Shown: positions 1 to 10,254 of the stretch, piece by piece
How the letters are laid out: the number at the start of each line of letters is the position of its first letter
Position numbering within the stretch: the stretch's first letter is position 1
Assembly (NCBI GenBank): GCA_958510875.1
Contig: OY294070.1
Location: forward strand, 45,655,299-45,719,298
From: Endomychus coccineus
Taxonomy: Eukaryota > Arthropoda > Insecta > Coleoptera > Endomychidae
DNA length: 64,000 nt
Direction: 5' to 3'
The notes under the pieces: generated by a model
What the model saw: the letters and a program-made list of their open reading frames with translations, nothing else
What the model was told of the DNA's origin: nothing
Database searches by the model: none
Position numbers and translations under genes: made by a program

Positions 1-2
1 TC

Positions 3-413
3 GAGTTTACTAGTCCAAAAGAGATCGTTCCGATTCCAAAATCTAAAACGGAAACTCTGAGAAATGGTAGAAAAAGAGGTTCAAGCGCAATAATCACAGA
101 CAGTCCTTATAAAAATGAGCTAGAAATATCAAAGGAATCTCAAAAACCAGAAGCAGTTAAGAAATAAGTTTTTGGTAGTAAGAAGGCTAAAAGGTTGTGA
201 CAATGAAATCAAGAATTCCTGTTAAAGATGACACAAGTAGCAGCGACGATGATGCGCAAGAAGATGTAGTGTCTCTACTGCTCAAGCCTCTTCTCAAAAT
301 CCAAAAAAGGGGAGGGTTGGATATGCTGCTCAAGATGCAAAAGATGGGCCCATGAAGAATGTGGTGGCTGCGATGAAGACGACGATGTGTTTACATGTGA
401 ACTATGTTCTTAA
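3..413 (+). pseudogene. pogo/Tigger-like transposase, C-terminal remnant
   Basis: The first frame reads a conserved pogo/jerky-like C-terminal linker (FTSPKEIVPIPK, then TDSPYKNELE) and stops at 165-167. A second frame from about 197 gives an acidic stretch (DDTSSSDDDAQED). From 318 the original frame gives WICCSRCKRWAHEECGG and ends VFTCELCS at the stop at 411-413. That last part is a PHD-like Cys/His cluster seen at the end of many insect pogo-type transposases. The DDE core lies outside the window on the left. The stop plus frame changes make it a dead copy. Family call rests on motif recognition; the pogo assignment is firmer than the zinc-finger subtype. Confidence 0.7.
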
Positions 414-497
414 GCTGTATATTTATGTGTAATAAACTAATAAATGCGTAAGTACTGTTGAACCACAAGTGATGTTTTACAATACCTACATTTTATC

Positions 498-722
498 GTG
501 GTCACTATGCCCCGCTGTGTGGGGTTAAGTGACCATTTGCACATATTTTGCAAAATAATTTTTAAATAAAAAAAATATTAAATTAAGGCTGTAACTTCTT
601 TAATATGACTATAATAATAGTTGAGCTGTATTGGGTACTTGATTTCATCATCATATTGCTCTTTGTTTCAAATCAGAAGATTTTTCAACCTTGGGGTGGC
701 CACTATACCCACATCTCCCCTA
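498..722. repeat. candidate 3' terminal region of the pogo-like element
   Basis: Two related motifs lie here: GTGGTCACTATGCCCC near 500 and GGTGGCCACTATACCC near 697, the second followed by ACATCTCCCCTA ending at 722. Inverted, this reads as a TAGGGGAGATG-type terminus, which resembles insect pogo-like ends. No matching 5' end is in the window, so this is inference. The rest of 414-620 is AT-rich with no gene seen. Confidence 0.35.
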
Positions 723-1816
723 CTTAGACTTAGATGTTTGTTACATACAATTGTGTTTCTTTATTTAGCAGAAGATGCTATTTATTTTATTTTATTAAAC
801 GACAATTAAAGTTCAGAATATTGCATTCCTTTTGTTGCAAAAGACATTAAAGCTGATTGGTATTAAAAGTAACTAAAATAGGAACGGTAGTCAGCAAGTA
901 ATTCTGGAATCGTGAATTTGGCCAGACTGTCAGAAAGGTTGGGCGAAGCTCGATTTAAACTGTCATAACATGTGTATCCATACAACAAACCATATTTTTC
1001 GTAGTTGTTTTTATGTATGACTTATGCCGCAAACTGTATATTGAAGATTGGTTATGTGCTCCTCTGACTAAGCGCCCTGTCAGGATTTGAGACTCGTGTC
1101 CAAGCTTTAATATAAAACTGTAGATTATGTGATATCTCTCGATATTGTGTATCCGTCCATATTATGATTACACCTTTCATTTGTTGCTCCTAACTTTGGG
1201 TTTGTGTAGTTGCTGCAACATCGCTGAAGCAAAGATCCAATACAAGCAGAATTATCGAAATCCACAATAGAGGAAATGATCGAAAAGTACAAATGTAATG
1301 ATTTAGTATCAATGTGGTATTATAAATGACGACCAAGAATTATTGAGTTGAAACATTCGAAACAAACAATTACGATTAAAGCTGTTCCATGACAATATTT
1401 TTGTTACGTTGGCAAAGTAACCAAAGCTTTGAAATAATTGATTGAGTTCATTATGAAGGCATTTCGACCAACATGCAATATGATTGTAGGTGTACTTCAA
1501 CCACAGATACAGATCGATATAGTGAACGAATTTGAATGTAATGGAATGCAAATTCCGAAGTGTAGCGATACGTAAACAAAATAAAACATCACAATTCTTC
1601 TTCTGAACGTTATTTTCAGGCACGTTGTTCTAATTCTTCCGTAGTTCTAGCCAAATTATATGATGGTAGGTCCCCTAGAACTATTAAAAAAAAACATAGA
1701 AGTGCTGTCAAGCACTTGAAAAAAACACAAAGTTGTTTATTGCAAATGTACAGTAGAAAAAATATGGCCCCAACATTTTCGTGATCGAGTAGTAAACATC
1801 AAACACACACACATGA
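723..1816 (+). repeat. composite repeat copy A, unclassified non-coding part
   Basis: This block matches 5866-7060 (copy B) and 8560-10184 (copy C) over most of its length and in the same direction. Shared landmarks are GTGTTTCTTTATTTAGCAG, then ATTGCATTCCTTTTGTTGC, then AAAGGTTGGGCGAAG, and later CATTTCGACCAACATGC. Short minus-strand reading frames of 89-133 codons recur in the copies but resemble no family I know and are broken differently in each. I treat it as non-coding transposon sequence. Copy A lacks a stretch near 1740 that B and C retain. Confidence 0.75.
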
Positions 1817-1924
1817 CATAAACTACAACCACTTGACGTGTGTGTCTTCGGTCCGTTCAAGGGGAAACTAAAAATCGCATTCAATGATTGGCATCTGGTC
1901 AATGTACGAAAAACATTTTCGATA
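1817..1924 (+). pseudogene. pogo/Tigger transposase DDE fragment (copy A)
   Basis: Thirty-six codons read HKLQPLDVCVFGPFKG and continue to the segment ending KTFSI. This is the highly conserved SH-LQPLD-FGPFK segment just before the last acidic residue of pogo/Tigger DDE transposases. The frame breaks at 1921-1924, where the sequence jumps directly into Tc1. Copy B at 7061 has the same segment and continues much further. Only this small piece survives here. Confidence 0.75.
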
Positions 1925-2534
1925 TGGTCGGTAATAAGTGGAAAGGGCCTAGGAAGTTTGTATGTGGTCGAGGGAACCATGCGGCAAGATCAATATAAGG
2001 AAGTTTTGAAAACAAGATTGCTTCCACAGATGGAAGAATGGTTAAGGAATGGTAGAAAAGTGTTCATGCAGGATGAAACACTTTGCCATACTGGAAAATC
2101 AATGAAAAAATTCTTAGAAAAGATGTCTATACCACTTTTGCCTTAGCCGGGCAATCCCCCAGACATGAATCCAATAGAGAACGTTTGAGAGTGTATGAAA
2201 AGGGAACTGGCAAAATAAAACATAACTACAAAGTTTCAACTAATAGGAAGAATAATCTATCATTGGAACCATAACGAAAAGTTGAAAGAAATTACTTTAA
2301 ACTATGTTGAGAGTATGCCACGAAGAGTTGCTTCTCTAATTGCTGCAAAGGGTGGCTTAACAAAATATTAATTTATTTCTTTTCTAATTGAAATTTGTTC
2401 ACATTTTGTTTAATAAATATTTTGCAACACACTGTTTATTACTAACATTTGCACCATGATTATGTTATAATAATGATATTAAAATCAGCAAAAACTTATT
2501 TCGGAAGTGAGTCTAATAATTTGGCCAGGGACTC
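1921..2534 (+). pseudogene. Tc1-like transposase, 5'-deleted copy
   Basis: This is the C-terminal half of a Tc1-type transposase. It contains the second catalytic Asp region (VFMQDETLCHT, family form QDGAPCHTA) and the broken NP-EN-WE region, followed by the Tc1-typical IIYHWNHNEKL stretch. The 3' inverted repeat ends at 2534 (GTCTAATAATTTGGCCAGGG). It has several frameshifts. The 5' half, including the helix-turn-helix and first Asp, is absent because of a deletion shared with the neighbouring pogo sequence. It is closely related to 7478-8437. Confidence 0.85.
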
Positions 2535-2588
2535 TATTTACACAATGCGCACAAAATTTTTCAAAAAGTAACTTCTTCTAAAATAGAA

Positions 2589-2840
2589 CTGATAAGGTTT
2601 AGAGAAGAATTGGTCGTCGCGTTGATTGGAGAAGAGATTCAACCAGTTTCGGATAAAATACATTGAAACAGCTCCATTATATAGTCTGCCACCTACCGAA
2701 AAAAAACAGCGTCCGACAAAGCCATGTATATATATACCCAAGCCAAAAAACGCCGAGAAACACGTTATTTTGGTCCGACCTGAGAAGAGAAGTCAGCCCT
2801 TTGTGTGGAAGATTGTTTTAAAAAGTTTCACAAACAATAA
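2589..2840 (+). pseudogene. piggyBac-like transposase, C-terminal remnant
   Basis: One frame opens LIRFREELVVALIGEE. After frameshifts it gives KRRETRYFGP and then ALCVEDCFKKFHKQ before a stop at 2838-2840. This order (F-R-L---LI, then RETRY, then LCV--CF--YH) is the end of piggyBac-type transposases with their cysteine-rich tail, although most of the cysteines of the ring-like motif are lost here. The catalytic core is missing. The following 240 bases hold no gene I can see. Confidence 0.6.
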
Positions 2841-3297
2841 AAATATTCTTTTACTTCTTGATTTTGATTAACTCTTTTACAATTATATTTTCTGTTCATT
2901 TATTAATAAGTTTTCTGTTCATGTAAGCCAGCATTGATTTTTTGTTTTCTTCCCAGAAGCCATCTATCCATATTAGCACTGATATATTACGAGTTTCATC
3001 GTAGCTGCACGAACATGGCAAGTAAAAACAGTAGCAAAGAATGCAATCTCGTAGTTGGCAGTCAACGTGTTAATAAACTACACCTGCCGTGCTATGCTGC
3101 TAATAGTTATAGCCTCATTTCGGACTATAAAAGCAACTGTAGCTGCCTTCACATTTATCTTATAGCCGGTTTTTGAATATTAGAATTCTACTAACCGCTA
3201 AAGTCTGTTTTGGAGTCTATAATGAAAGTCGATTTTATAGTCCATCTTTTAGCCGTCAAGATAGCTGACTAAAGCTTTATAATTTCATTTACTGCAA

Positions 3298-3510
3298 TTG
3301 AAAATGGCATTGATTCTTATAGCAGCTTTTTTGCGGGAAAGAGAAAGAACTCGTGCTGATATTTTTCATTTTAATATTCAACGCAAGCATTTACGGGATA
3401 CTTCAAATCCGTTCGACCTACGAAATATTGAGTTTGTGCGATTATTCCGAGTGGATAGAACAACGGCATCGTTCTTAATAAATAGGTTGAAAACATATAG
3501 CCTAATATAG
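3298..3510 (+). pseudogene. PIF/Harbinger transposase, N-terminal piece
   Basis: The frame reads through RDTSNPFDL and EFVRLFRVDR and ends ASFLINRLKTYSLI at a stop. The pattern RD-S-PF-L--EFR-LFR is the start of Harbinger (DDE_Tnp_4 class) transposases, before their helix-turn-helix. The piece is about 70 codons; a full transposase would be 350-450. The catalytic domain has been deleted between this piece and the C-terminal piece that follows. Start is taken as the ATG at 3304; the first in-frame codon (3298) is not ATG. Confidence 0.6.
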
Positions 3511-3685
3511 TTAGATAAATCAAAATTCTTTACTGATTGCAATTTACTTTATTGTAGTTAGATTAAAAGTATTTAATCAAGTGTAATTTAAATGTATAAT
3601 TACTATTGAAGATTTCTTATTGAATTTTCCAACTGTGATCAGTTTATTAATGCCAATTGGAAATACTCTCAGGGTCCAAATACCG

Positions 3686-3805
3686 ATGGAAGAACGAGAG
3701 ATTGAGCCAGTGCCTCAAATTTTAGTGAATATTGCTAATGCTGAAGATAGAGCAGCAGGAAGACGGATTAGGCAAAATATTATCACCACTTATTTCAACA
3801 ATTAA
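3686..3805 (+). pseudogene. PIF/Harbinger transposase, C-terminal tail, copy 1
   Basis: The tail reads MEEREIEPVPQI, then AAGRRIRQNII and stops at 3803-3805. The closing R--II--YF pattern is typical of Harbinger transposases. The same tail with nearly identical DNA recurs at 4985-5095. The 3' flank of both copies is shared, so the duplication covers several hundred bases rather than only the coding part. Confidence 0.6.
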
Positions 3806-4231
3806 GGAATCACAATTTTTTTTTATTTTCTTCACCACGTATATTAACAAATTTTCCTGTGGCAACAAAGTCTTTATTCTTCAACATAAATTTCAATAAG
3901 AACTCTATTTTCTATTCGGAAGACCGAGACCTCTTCTTGCATTCTCCATAAATAAATAACATAATATAAATGAGATGGGACCGAATATATTATATTCTTT
4001 GTACTTTTTGAATAGTAGACTTCCGCGGATGACTAATCTTGAAAATTCTTTGTACTTACATATGTCCTTCTATATCCACTTCTTTTTAATCGTAAACAGA
4101 AAATGTGAAATATGAATCTGTGAATAATGTCTATGAACATATCAAGCACATAACCCATACGATAATTCCTATAAAACTGCCAGTTAATGTAGTCATTTGT
4201 CAAATATATAAAATATGCAGCGTTGCCGGTA

Positions 4232-4987
4232 TACAGGGTGTATCTAAATAACACCGAAAAAATTAAAGGGGTGATTCTGTGATGAAAATTAATGTGAGTG
4301 TTTGGTATAAATTTTTTTGAAAAAACCCTCCCCGGAAAAGTTACACCCCTTCGAAAATTAAAAAAAAAATGGTTTTTCTTTTTCATTTTCATCAAGCTAA
4401 AGACACGAAACTTGGTAAACATTATCTGTCAATAAGAGTACACTTTTTGAAATTTTTTCAACCCTGAAGTATGCTTAGAAGGGGTTGATTATTTCAACCC
4501 CTAAGATATTTTTTCTTACAACTTTTTTTTAGATGAAAATTTTTTCTTTAAAAAAGTATGACTGAAAAGCCCAATTCATTGACTAACTTTTTTAACTCTA
4601 CAAGTTTTTTCTAAAACTTGAGCATTTACGAGAAAAAAAATCTAATGCAATGAATTTTCAAAAAGATGAGCTAACGCGAGTGTATTTTGCGTCAAGTCTA
4701 GTGGCCTGTGCTTTGCATAAAAACATTAATACTGACACTAGGATTGTGTAGTGTCATTTTCTGTCACCCATCTTATTGTTTCACAAGTTTTATGATTGTG
4801 TATTGTAGGAAATATTAGTTGATTGAAAATATGAATGCATATTCGAATTTGGAAATGGCAGATATGCATTTTACATACGGTCGTGCTAACGGTAATTCAT
4901 TGGAAGCGCAAAGACTTTATGCTGAACAGTACCCACAGCGTAGACTACCCCATCATACTACGTTCACAACTATTCACCGAAGAACAA
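4232..4987 (+). mobile_element. 5' part of a DUF4817-type transposon, truncated
   Basis: It begins TACAGGGTGTATCTAAATAA, a common terminal sequence of insect elements that carry a DUF4817 helix-turn-helix. It starts in the middle of the Harbinger 3' flank and ends where the second Harbinger tail begins. About 600 bases of AT-rich leader precede the coding start at 4831. The 3' half is missing. Confidence 0.6.
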
Positions 4988-4995
4988 GAGATTGA
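4831..4995 (+). pseudogene. DUF4817 helix-turn-helix exon of a transposase
   Basis: The frame starts MNAYSNLEMADMHFTYG, passes GRANGNSLEAQRLYAEQYP and ends FTTIHRRTRD at a stop. This matches the DUF4817 signature (--MhF-YG-A-GN---A-RLY-E-YP-R--P--tF) found at the N terminus of insect IS630/Tc1-like transposases, where it binds DNA. The exon runs straight into Harbinger sequence at about 4985, so the stop is an artefact of the fusion. The ATG at 4831 fits the family start. Confidence 0.8.
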
Positions 4996-5095
4996 GCCAG
5001 TGCCCCAGATTTTAGTGAATATTGCTAATGCTGAAGATAGAGCAGCAGGAAGACGGATTAGGCAAAATATTATCACCACATATTTCAACAATTAA
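4985..5095 (+). pseudogene. PIF/Harbinger transposase, C-terminal tail, copy 2
   Basis: This is the second copy of the tail seen at 3686-3805, with the same stop and a shared 3' flank. It is fused in a different frame to the DUF4817 exon, so an open frame of 86 codons across the junction is chimeric and not a real protein. Confidence 0.6.
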
Positions 5096-5615
5096 CCACA
5101 ATTTTTTTCATCGCGTATATTAACAAATTTCCCTGTGGCAACAAAGTCTTTATTCTCCAACATAAACTTCAATAAAAACTCTATTTGCTTTTCGGAAGAC
5201 CGAGACCTCTTCTTGCATTCTCCATAACTAAATAACATAATGTAAATAAGATAGGACTGGATATATTACATTTATTGTCATTTATGTCCTTCTATATCCA
5301 CTTCTTTTTGATCGTAAACAGAAAATGTGAAATGTGAATAATATCTATGAACATATCAAGCACATAACCCATACGATAATTCCTATAAAACTAACAATTA
5401 GTGTTGTCATTTGTCAAATATATAAAATATGCAACGTTGCCGGTATATAAAATAAAGCTACATTGAAAACGCTATAGGTAGTCTTTCTTCTGGTAGTTAT
5501 ATTTATAGACCGACTTAAATTAGAATTAACAGAATACCAATAGACTATAATTTTTGGTCTATATGTTTAGTCGGCTATACTTATAGCCGTTTAGCAGCGT
5601 AGCACTGCAGGTCGC

Positions 5616-5750
5616 GGAATGTTCCAAATGAAGAGGCTACCAATGGGCCTAAAGATTAGTTTTCCAAGTTTTTCTCAAATAATGACAATAGCCATGGCAG
5701 GACTCAATTATGACAGATGTTTTCTATAACTAGATGATCTAACTGAGTAA
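5616..5750 (+). pseudogene. Gypsy-type reverse transcriptase fragment
   Basis: The frame reads MFQMKRLPMGLKISF, then FSQIMTIAMAG, then CFL, a stop, and LDDLTE. The order F-RLP-GLK-SP--F, then C--Y, then LDDL is RT domains 4-5 of Ty3/Gypsy, including the Y-DD box. The box tyrosine codon is now TAA. Sequence just after it (from about 5728) is repeated at 8438, so the Gypsy fragment belongs to, or was captured by, the composite repeat. Confidence 0.65.
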
Positions 5751-7060
5751 CATATTTCCGATTTGTTGTTACTGTCAACATCTGATCTGAGGCCTTACAT
5801 AGGAAAATTATTAAGAAAGCAACAATGTCAGGAATGACATTGATTGTACCAATTACTTAGACTTTGATTTTTGTTACAAAATTGTGTTTCTTTATTTAGC
5901 AGAAGATGCTGATTATTTTATTTTAATAATTATTATAAATTATAATCGACAATTAAATTTCAGAATATTGCATTCCTTTTGTTGCAAGACATTATTGAAG
6001 CAGATTGGTATTAAAAAAAAACAAAAATAGGAACCGTCAGTGGCCCGCAAGTAATTCTGGAATCGTCCATTTGGCCCAACTGTCAAAAAGGTTGGACGAA
6101 GCTTGATTTAAACTGCAATTACATCTCCTGTACAACAAATCATAATTTTGCGTAGTTGTTTTTATGTATGACTATGCCGCAGACTGTATATTGAAGTTTG
6201 GTTATGTGTCCTCTGACTAAGCGCCCTGTCAGGATTTGAGACTCGTGTTCAAGCTTTAATATAAAACTGTAGATTATATCTCTCGATATTGTGTATCCGT
6301 CCATATTATGATTACACCTTTTATTTGTTACTCCTAACTTTGGGTTTGTGTAGTTGCTGCAACATCGCTGGAGCAAAGATCCAATACAAGCAAAATTATC
6401 GAAATCCACAATAGAGGAGTGGGCGCAAAGTAGAAATGTAATGATTTATTATCAATGTGGGATTATAAATGACGACCAAGAATTATCGAGTTGAAACATT
6501 CGAAACAGAAAATTACGTTCAAAGCTATTCCATAACAATATTTTTGTTACATTGGCAAATTAGCGCTTTGAAATAATAGACGAGTTCACTATGAAAGCAT
6601 TTCGGCCAACAAGCAATACGTTTGTAGCTGTACTTCAACCAGATACAGATAGATATAGTGAGCAAATTTGAATGTAATGGAATGCAAATTCCGAAGTGTA
6701 GCGATACGAAACAAAACAAAACATCACAATACTTCTTCTGAACGTTATTTCCAGACACGTTGTTCTAATTATTCCGTAGTTCTAGACAAATTATATAATA
6801 GTCGCTCCCCTGGAACTACTAAAAGAACGATCATAGAAGTTGGACAGCACTTGAAAAAAAACACAAGTTGTTTATTTCAAATGAACCAATTTACAAGTTT
6901 GCACAGAAATCATTTCTATCGCACATTCTTGAACTCTACATCGATAAGGTATAAAACAGGGCACCCAAAAGGACCCGTTCCAAAATTCGTAGATTTACAG
7001 TAGAAAAATATGACCCCAAAATTTTCGTGATCGAGTAGTGAACATCAAACACACATGTGA
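5728..7060 (+). repeat. composite repeat copy B
   Basis: This is the longest version of the repeat also present at 723 and 8438. It starts TAGATGATCTAACTGAG, as does copy C, and runs into pogo coding sequence at 7061. It contains the uninterrupted target site for the MITE found in copy C (AATGTAATGGAATGCAAATT near 6671). No coding family recognised. Confidence 0.75.
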
Positions 7061-7476
7061 CATAAACTACAACCACTTGACGTGTGTGTCTTCGGTCCAT
7101 TCAAGGGGACACTAAAAATCGCATTCAATGATTGGCATCTGGTCAATGTAGGAAAAACATTTTCGATATATGATATTGCAGAACTTTCTAAATTGGCTTT
7201 TCTCGAACCTTTCACTCCGAAAAATATCATCAATGGATTCAGTAGGCCTAGATAGTATATGGCCACTCAATGAGGTGGTGTTTGGAGACGATTTCGCACC
7301 TTGCGATATTTTTCTATCACCTTTAGACCATAATAATTCAATCACCGCAAGTCAGGAAAATCAAACACCCCTGATTGAAACTGATAATGAATCTGTTGAA
7401 CAAACCGAAGCTGTGTTACCAACAATATCCATTACACGTTCCATCCACCTCGAAAGATCTGGTAACTCCGGAATCT
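7061..7476 (+). pseudogene. pogo/Tigger transposase, DDE end and C-terminal linker (copy B)
   Basis: It opens HKLQPLDVCVFGPFKG like copy A, continues to KTFSIYDIAEL and FTPKNIINGF (the NI-sGF motif of pogo transposases) and, after a frameshift near 7250, gives SIWPLNEVVFGDDFAP, the IyPlN--vF---dF-PS segment. A second shift near 7440 yields STSKDLVTPES. These follow the DDE catalytic core. The gene is cut at the TA dinucleotide at 7476-7477 by the Tc1 insertion. Family known, reading frame broken. Confidence 0.8.
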
Positions 7477-7477
7477 A

Positions 7478-8437
7478 CAGTACCTGGCCAAATTATTAGA
7501 CTCACTTATAAAATTTGAGTTCTGTTGGTTTTGCATTGAACTATCACGTGTTAGTTTATGCAAACCTTAACACTTTTGTAGAGTTAGGATAAAGAAGAGG
7601 CTAAATTGGGCTAATGCTCATAAAGATTTAACTGTTGATGACTGGGGAATAGTAAGTTGCTTGAAATCTTCGTTTTTTTTTACTGTTTTTGCTCTTCTAC
7701 AGACTTGCTTCAGCGATGAATCAACTTTTCAAATCCTGGATGACAAAGCAGTTTTTAGGCCTCGCAAAATAGAAAAATTCCATCACGACTGTGTCATAAA
7801 AACAGTTAACATCCTGTGTCTGTCATGATATGGTCGGTAATAAGTGGAAAGAGCCTAGGACGTTTGAATGTGGTCGAGAGAACCATGGGGCAATAGCCAA
7901 CATGAGAAAGTTTTGGAAACATTGCTTCCACAGATGGAAAAATGGTTCAGGAATGGTATAAAAGTGTTCATGCAGGATGGAGCACCTTGCCATACTGCAA
8001 AATCAATCAAAAAATTCTTAGAAGAGATGTTTATATCACTTTTGCGTTGACAGGGCACCTCTCCAGAAATGAATCCAATGTAGAACGATTGGGAGTGTTT
8101 GAAAAGAGAACTGGCAGAAGAAAACATAACTACAAAGGTTCACCTAATAGAAAGAATTATCCATCATTGGAACCATAACGAAAAGTTGAAAGAAATTGCT
8201 TTAAACTATGTTGAGAGTATGGCAGGAAGAGTTGTTCCCCTAATTGCTGCAATGGGTTTAGCAAAATATCAATTTATTTCTCTCCTAATTAATATTTGCT
8301 CACAAATTCTTTAACAAATATTTTGAAACACAATAACTGTTCATTACTAACATTTCTACCATGATTATTTTAATAATATTAAAATCAACAAAAAACTTAG
8401 ATTTCGGAAGCGAGTCTAATAATATGGCCAAGGACTG
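7478..8437 (+). mobile_element. Tc1-like element with both TIRs, internally deleted
   Basis: The left end CAGTACCTGGCCAAATTATT and the right end (complement CAGTCCTTGGCCATATTATT) are inverted repeats that continue through AGACTCGCTT. TA dinucleotides flank both ends (7476-7477 and 8438-8439), the Tc1 target duplication. At 960 bp it is shorter than a ~1.6-kb complete element; the helix-turn-helix region is missing. It sits inside pogo coding sequence. Confidence 0.85.
7580..8314 (+). pseudogene. Tc1-like transposase, frameshifted
   Basis: Pieces in three frames follow the Tc1 order: RLNWA-like AKLGXAHKD region with DLTVDDWG, then FSDESTFQILDD (first Asp), VMIWSVISG-like region, FMQDGAPCHTAKSI (second Asp), then a mutated NP-EN-WE region and IERIIHHWNHNEKLKEI. 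Frameshifts lie near 7700, 7850 and 8050. The 3' half is nearly continuous and very similar to 1921-2534. No function is possible; it marks the family and dates the insertion after pogo. Confidence 0.85.
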
Positions 8438-10184
8438 TAGATGATCTAACTGAGCAACATATTTCTGATTTGTTGTTACTGTCAACATCTGATCCGAGGC
8501 CTAAGATAGGAAGATTATTAAGAAAGAAACAATGTCAGAAATCACATTGATTGTACCAATTACTTAGACTTTGATTTTTGCTACAAAATTGTGTTTCTTT
8601 ATTTAGCAGAAGATGCTGATTATTTTATTTTAATAATCGACAATTAAATTTCAGAATATTGCATTCCTTTTGTTGCAAGTCATTAAAGCTGATTGGTATT
8701 GAAAGTAACAAAAATAGGACCAGTCAGTGGCCCGCAAGTAATTCTGGAATCGTCAATTTGACCCAACTGTCAAAAAGGTTGGGCGAAGGTCGATTTAAAC
8801 TGCCTTTACATGTGTATTGCAAACCATATTTTTGTGTCGTTGTTTTCATGTATGACTTATTCCACACACTGTATATTGAAGTTTGGTTATGTGCTCCTCT
8901 GAGTAAACGCCCTGTCAAGATATCAGACTCGTGTCCAAGGTTTAATATAAAACTGTAGATTATGATATCTCTCGATATTGTGTATCCGTCCATATTATGA
9001 TTACACCTTTTATTTGTTACTCCTAACTTTGGGTTTGTGTAGTTGCTGCAACATCGCTGGAGCAAAGATCCAATACAAGCAGAATTATCGAAATCCACAA
9101 TAGAGGGAATGGGCGAAAAGTACAAATGTAATGATTTACTATAAATGTGGTATTATAAATGACGACCAAGAATTATTGAGTTGAAACATTCGAAACAAAC
9201 AATTACGATTAAAGCTGTTCCATAACAATATTTTTGTTACGTTGGCAAAGTAACCAAAGCTTTGAAATAATTGACGAGTTCATTATGAAGGCATTTCGAC
9301 CAACATGCAATATGATTGTAGGTGTACTTCAACCACAGATACAGATCGATAGTGAACGAATTTAAATGTAATGGAATCATCGACATATACATATGGACTG
9401 CGCGTGGCAATGATAAGCGCGGGTAGTGCCGGCGTGAGAGAGGGGAAAACGAAGAGGACTAATACTGTCTTTATCTACTCTATCTATCGCGTTTCTATTG
9501 GCCGCTGCGTTGCCATGGAAATGTAACATGACTGTAGCTAGTATGTTTACGTCCCGAGCAGATAGATAAAGACAGTATTAGGCCTCTTCGTTTTCCCCTC
9601 TCTCACGCCGGCACTACCCGCGCTTATCATTGCCATGCGCAGTCCATATGTATATGTCGATGAATGGAATACAAATTCCGAAGTGTAGCGATACGTAAAC
9701 AAAATAAAACATCACAATTCTTCTTCTGAACGTTATCTTCAGGCACGTTGTTCTAAATCTTCAGTAGTTCTAGAAAATTATACAATTGGTCGCTCTCCTA
9801 GAACTACTAAAAAAAGGTCATAGAAGTGCTATCTAGCACTTGACAAAAAAACACAAAGTTGTTTATTGCAAATGAACCAATTTACAAGTTTGCACAGAAA
9901 TATTTTCTTTCGCTCATTCTTGAACTCGACATAGAATAATGTTTTTGATCATCGAAACATTTCTATGTGGGCCGACAATTACTTTTATCATCCTCACCAG
10001 TGTGTTGGTTTCCGTAGGAAAAAACCTGAAACAGAAAAACACTATTATTTCATCAGAATTCATGTAAAACATGTAGATAGTACAAAACAGGGCACCCGCA
10101 AGGATTCGTTCCGAAATTCGTAAATTTACAGTAGAAAAAATATGGACCCAAAATTTTCATGATCGAGTAGTAAACGTCAAACAC
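8438..10184 (+). repeat. composite repeat copy C
   Basis: It starts at the TA flanking the Tc1 element with the same TAGATGATCTAACTGAG as copy B and follows the B sequence to about 10184. Compared with B it has an extra ~140 bases near 9925-10075 and the 285-bp MITE at 9378-9662. It ends before the pogo segment. A minus-strand frame of 133 codons (8724-9125) has no recognisable domain and is probably fortuitous. Confidence 0.75.
9378..9662. mobile_element. 285-bp foldback MITE with 8-bp target duplication
   Basis: The two arms are about 103 bp each and differ at only a few positions. Ends are CATCGACATATACATATGG and its complement. The 8-bp duplication AATGGAAT lies at 9370-9377 and 9663-9670. 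Copies A and B of the surrounding repeat have a single AATGGAAT at this point, which proves the boundaries. Eight-bp duplications fit hAT-type mobilisation. The loop includes TCTATCTATCGCG and has no gene. Confidence 0.93.
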
Positions 10185-10254
10185 ATTTTATTTGCGAAAA
10201 TACACTAGATTGATGAAATAAGGCAAATTTACAAAACAAATTTCATGTTTCCGC

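Larger units (their letters stand above)
3082..5612 (+). mobile_element. rearranged PIF/Harbinger element
   Basis: The outer ends are inverted: ACCTGCCGTGCTATGCTGC at 3082 and its near complement at 5591-5612. Inside are an N-terminal Harbinger transposase piece, a C-terminal piece, an inserted DUF4817 transposon, and a second copy of the C-terminal piece with its 3' flank. The 3' flank (about 3690-4230) is repeated at 4985-5450 with high similarity, including CATAACCCATACGATAATTC. No convincing target duplication was seen. The family call follows from the transposase pieces. Confidence 0.6.

Noticed and set aside
1708..1980. Minus-strand 90-codon frame over the pogo/Tc1 junction
   Set aside because: It is antisense to clear pogo and Tc1 coding sequence.
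4835..5095. 86-codon plus-strand frame across DUF4817 and Harbinger sequence
   Set aside because: It reads the DUF4817 exon out of frame and crosses a rearrangement junction, so it is not a natural protein.
8724..9125. 133-codon minus-strand frame, also seen as 89 codons at 6140-6409
   Set aside because: It is in all copies of the composite repeat but is broken differently, has no recognisable domain and overlaps the repeat on the opposite strand from pogo. Judged fortuitous.
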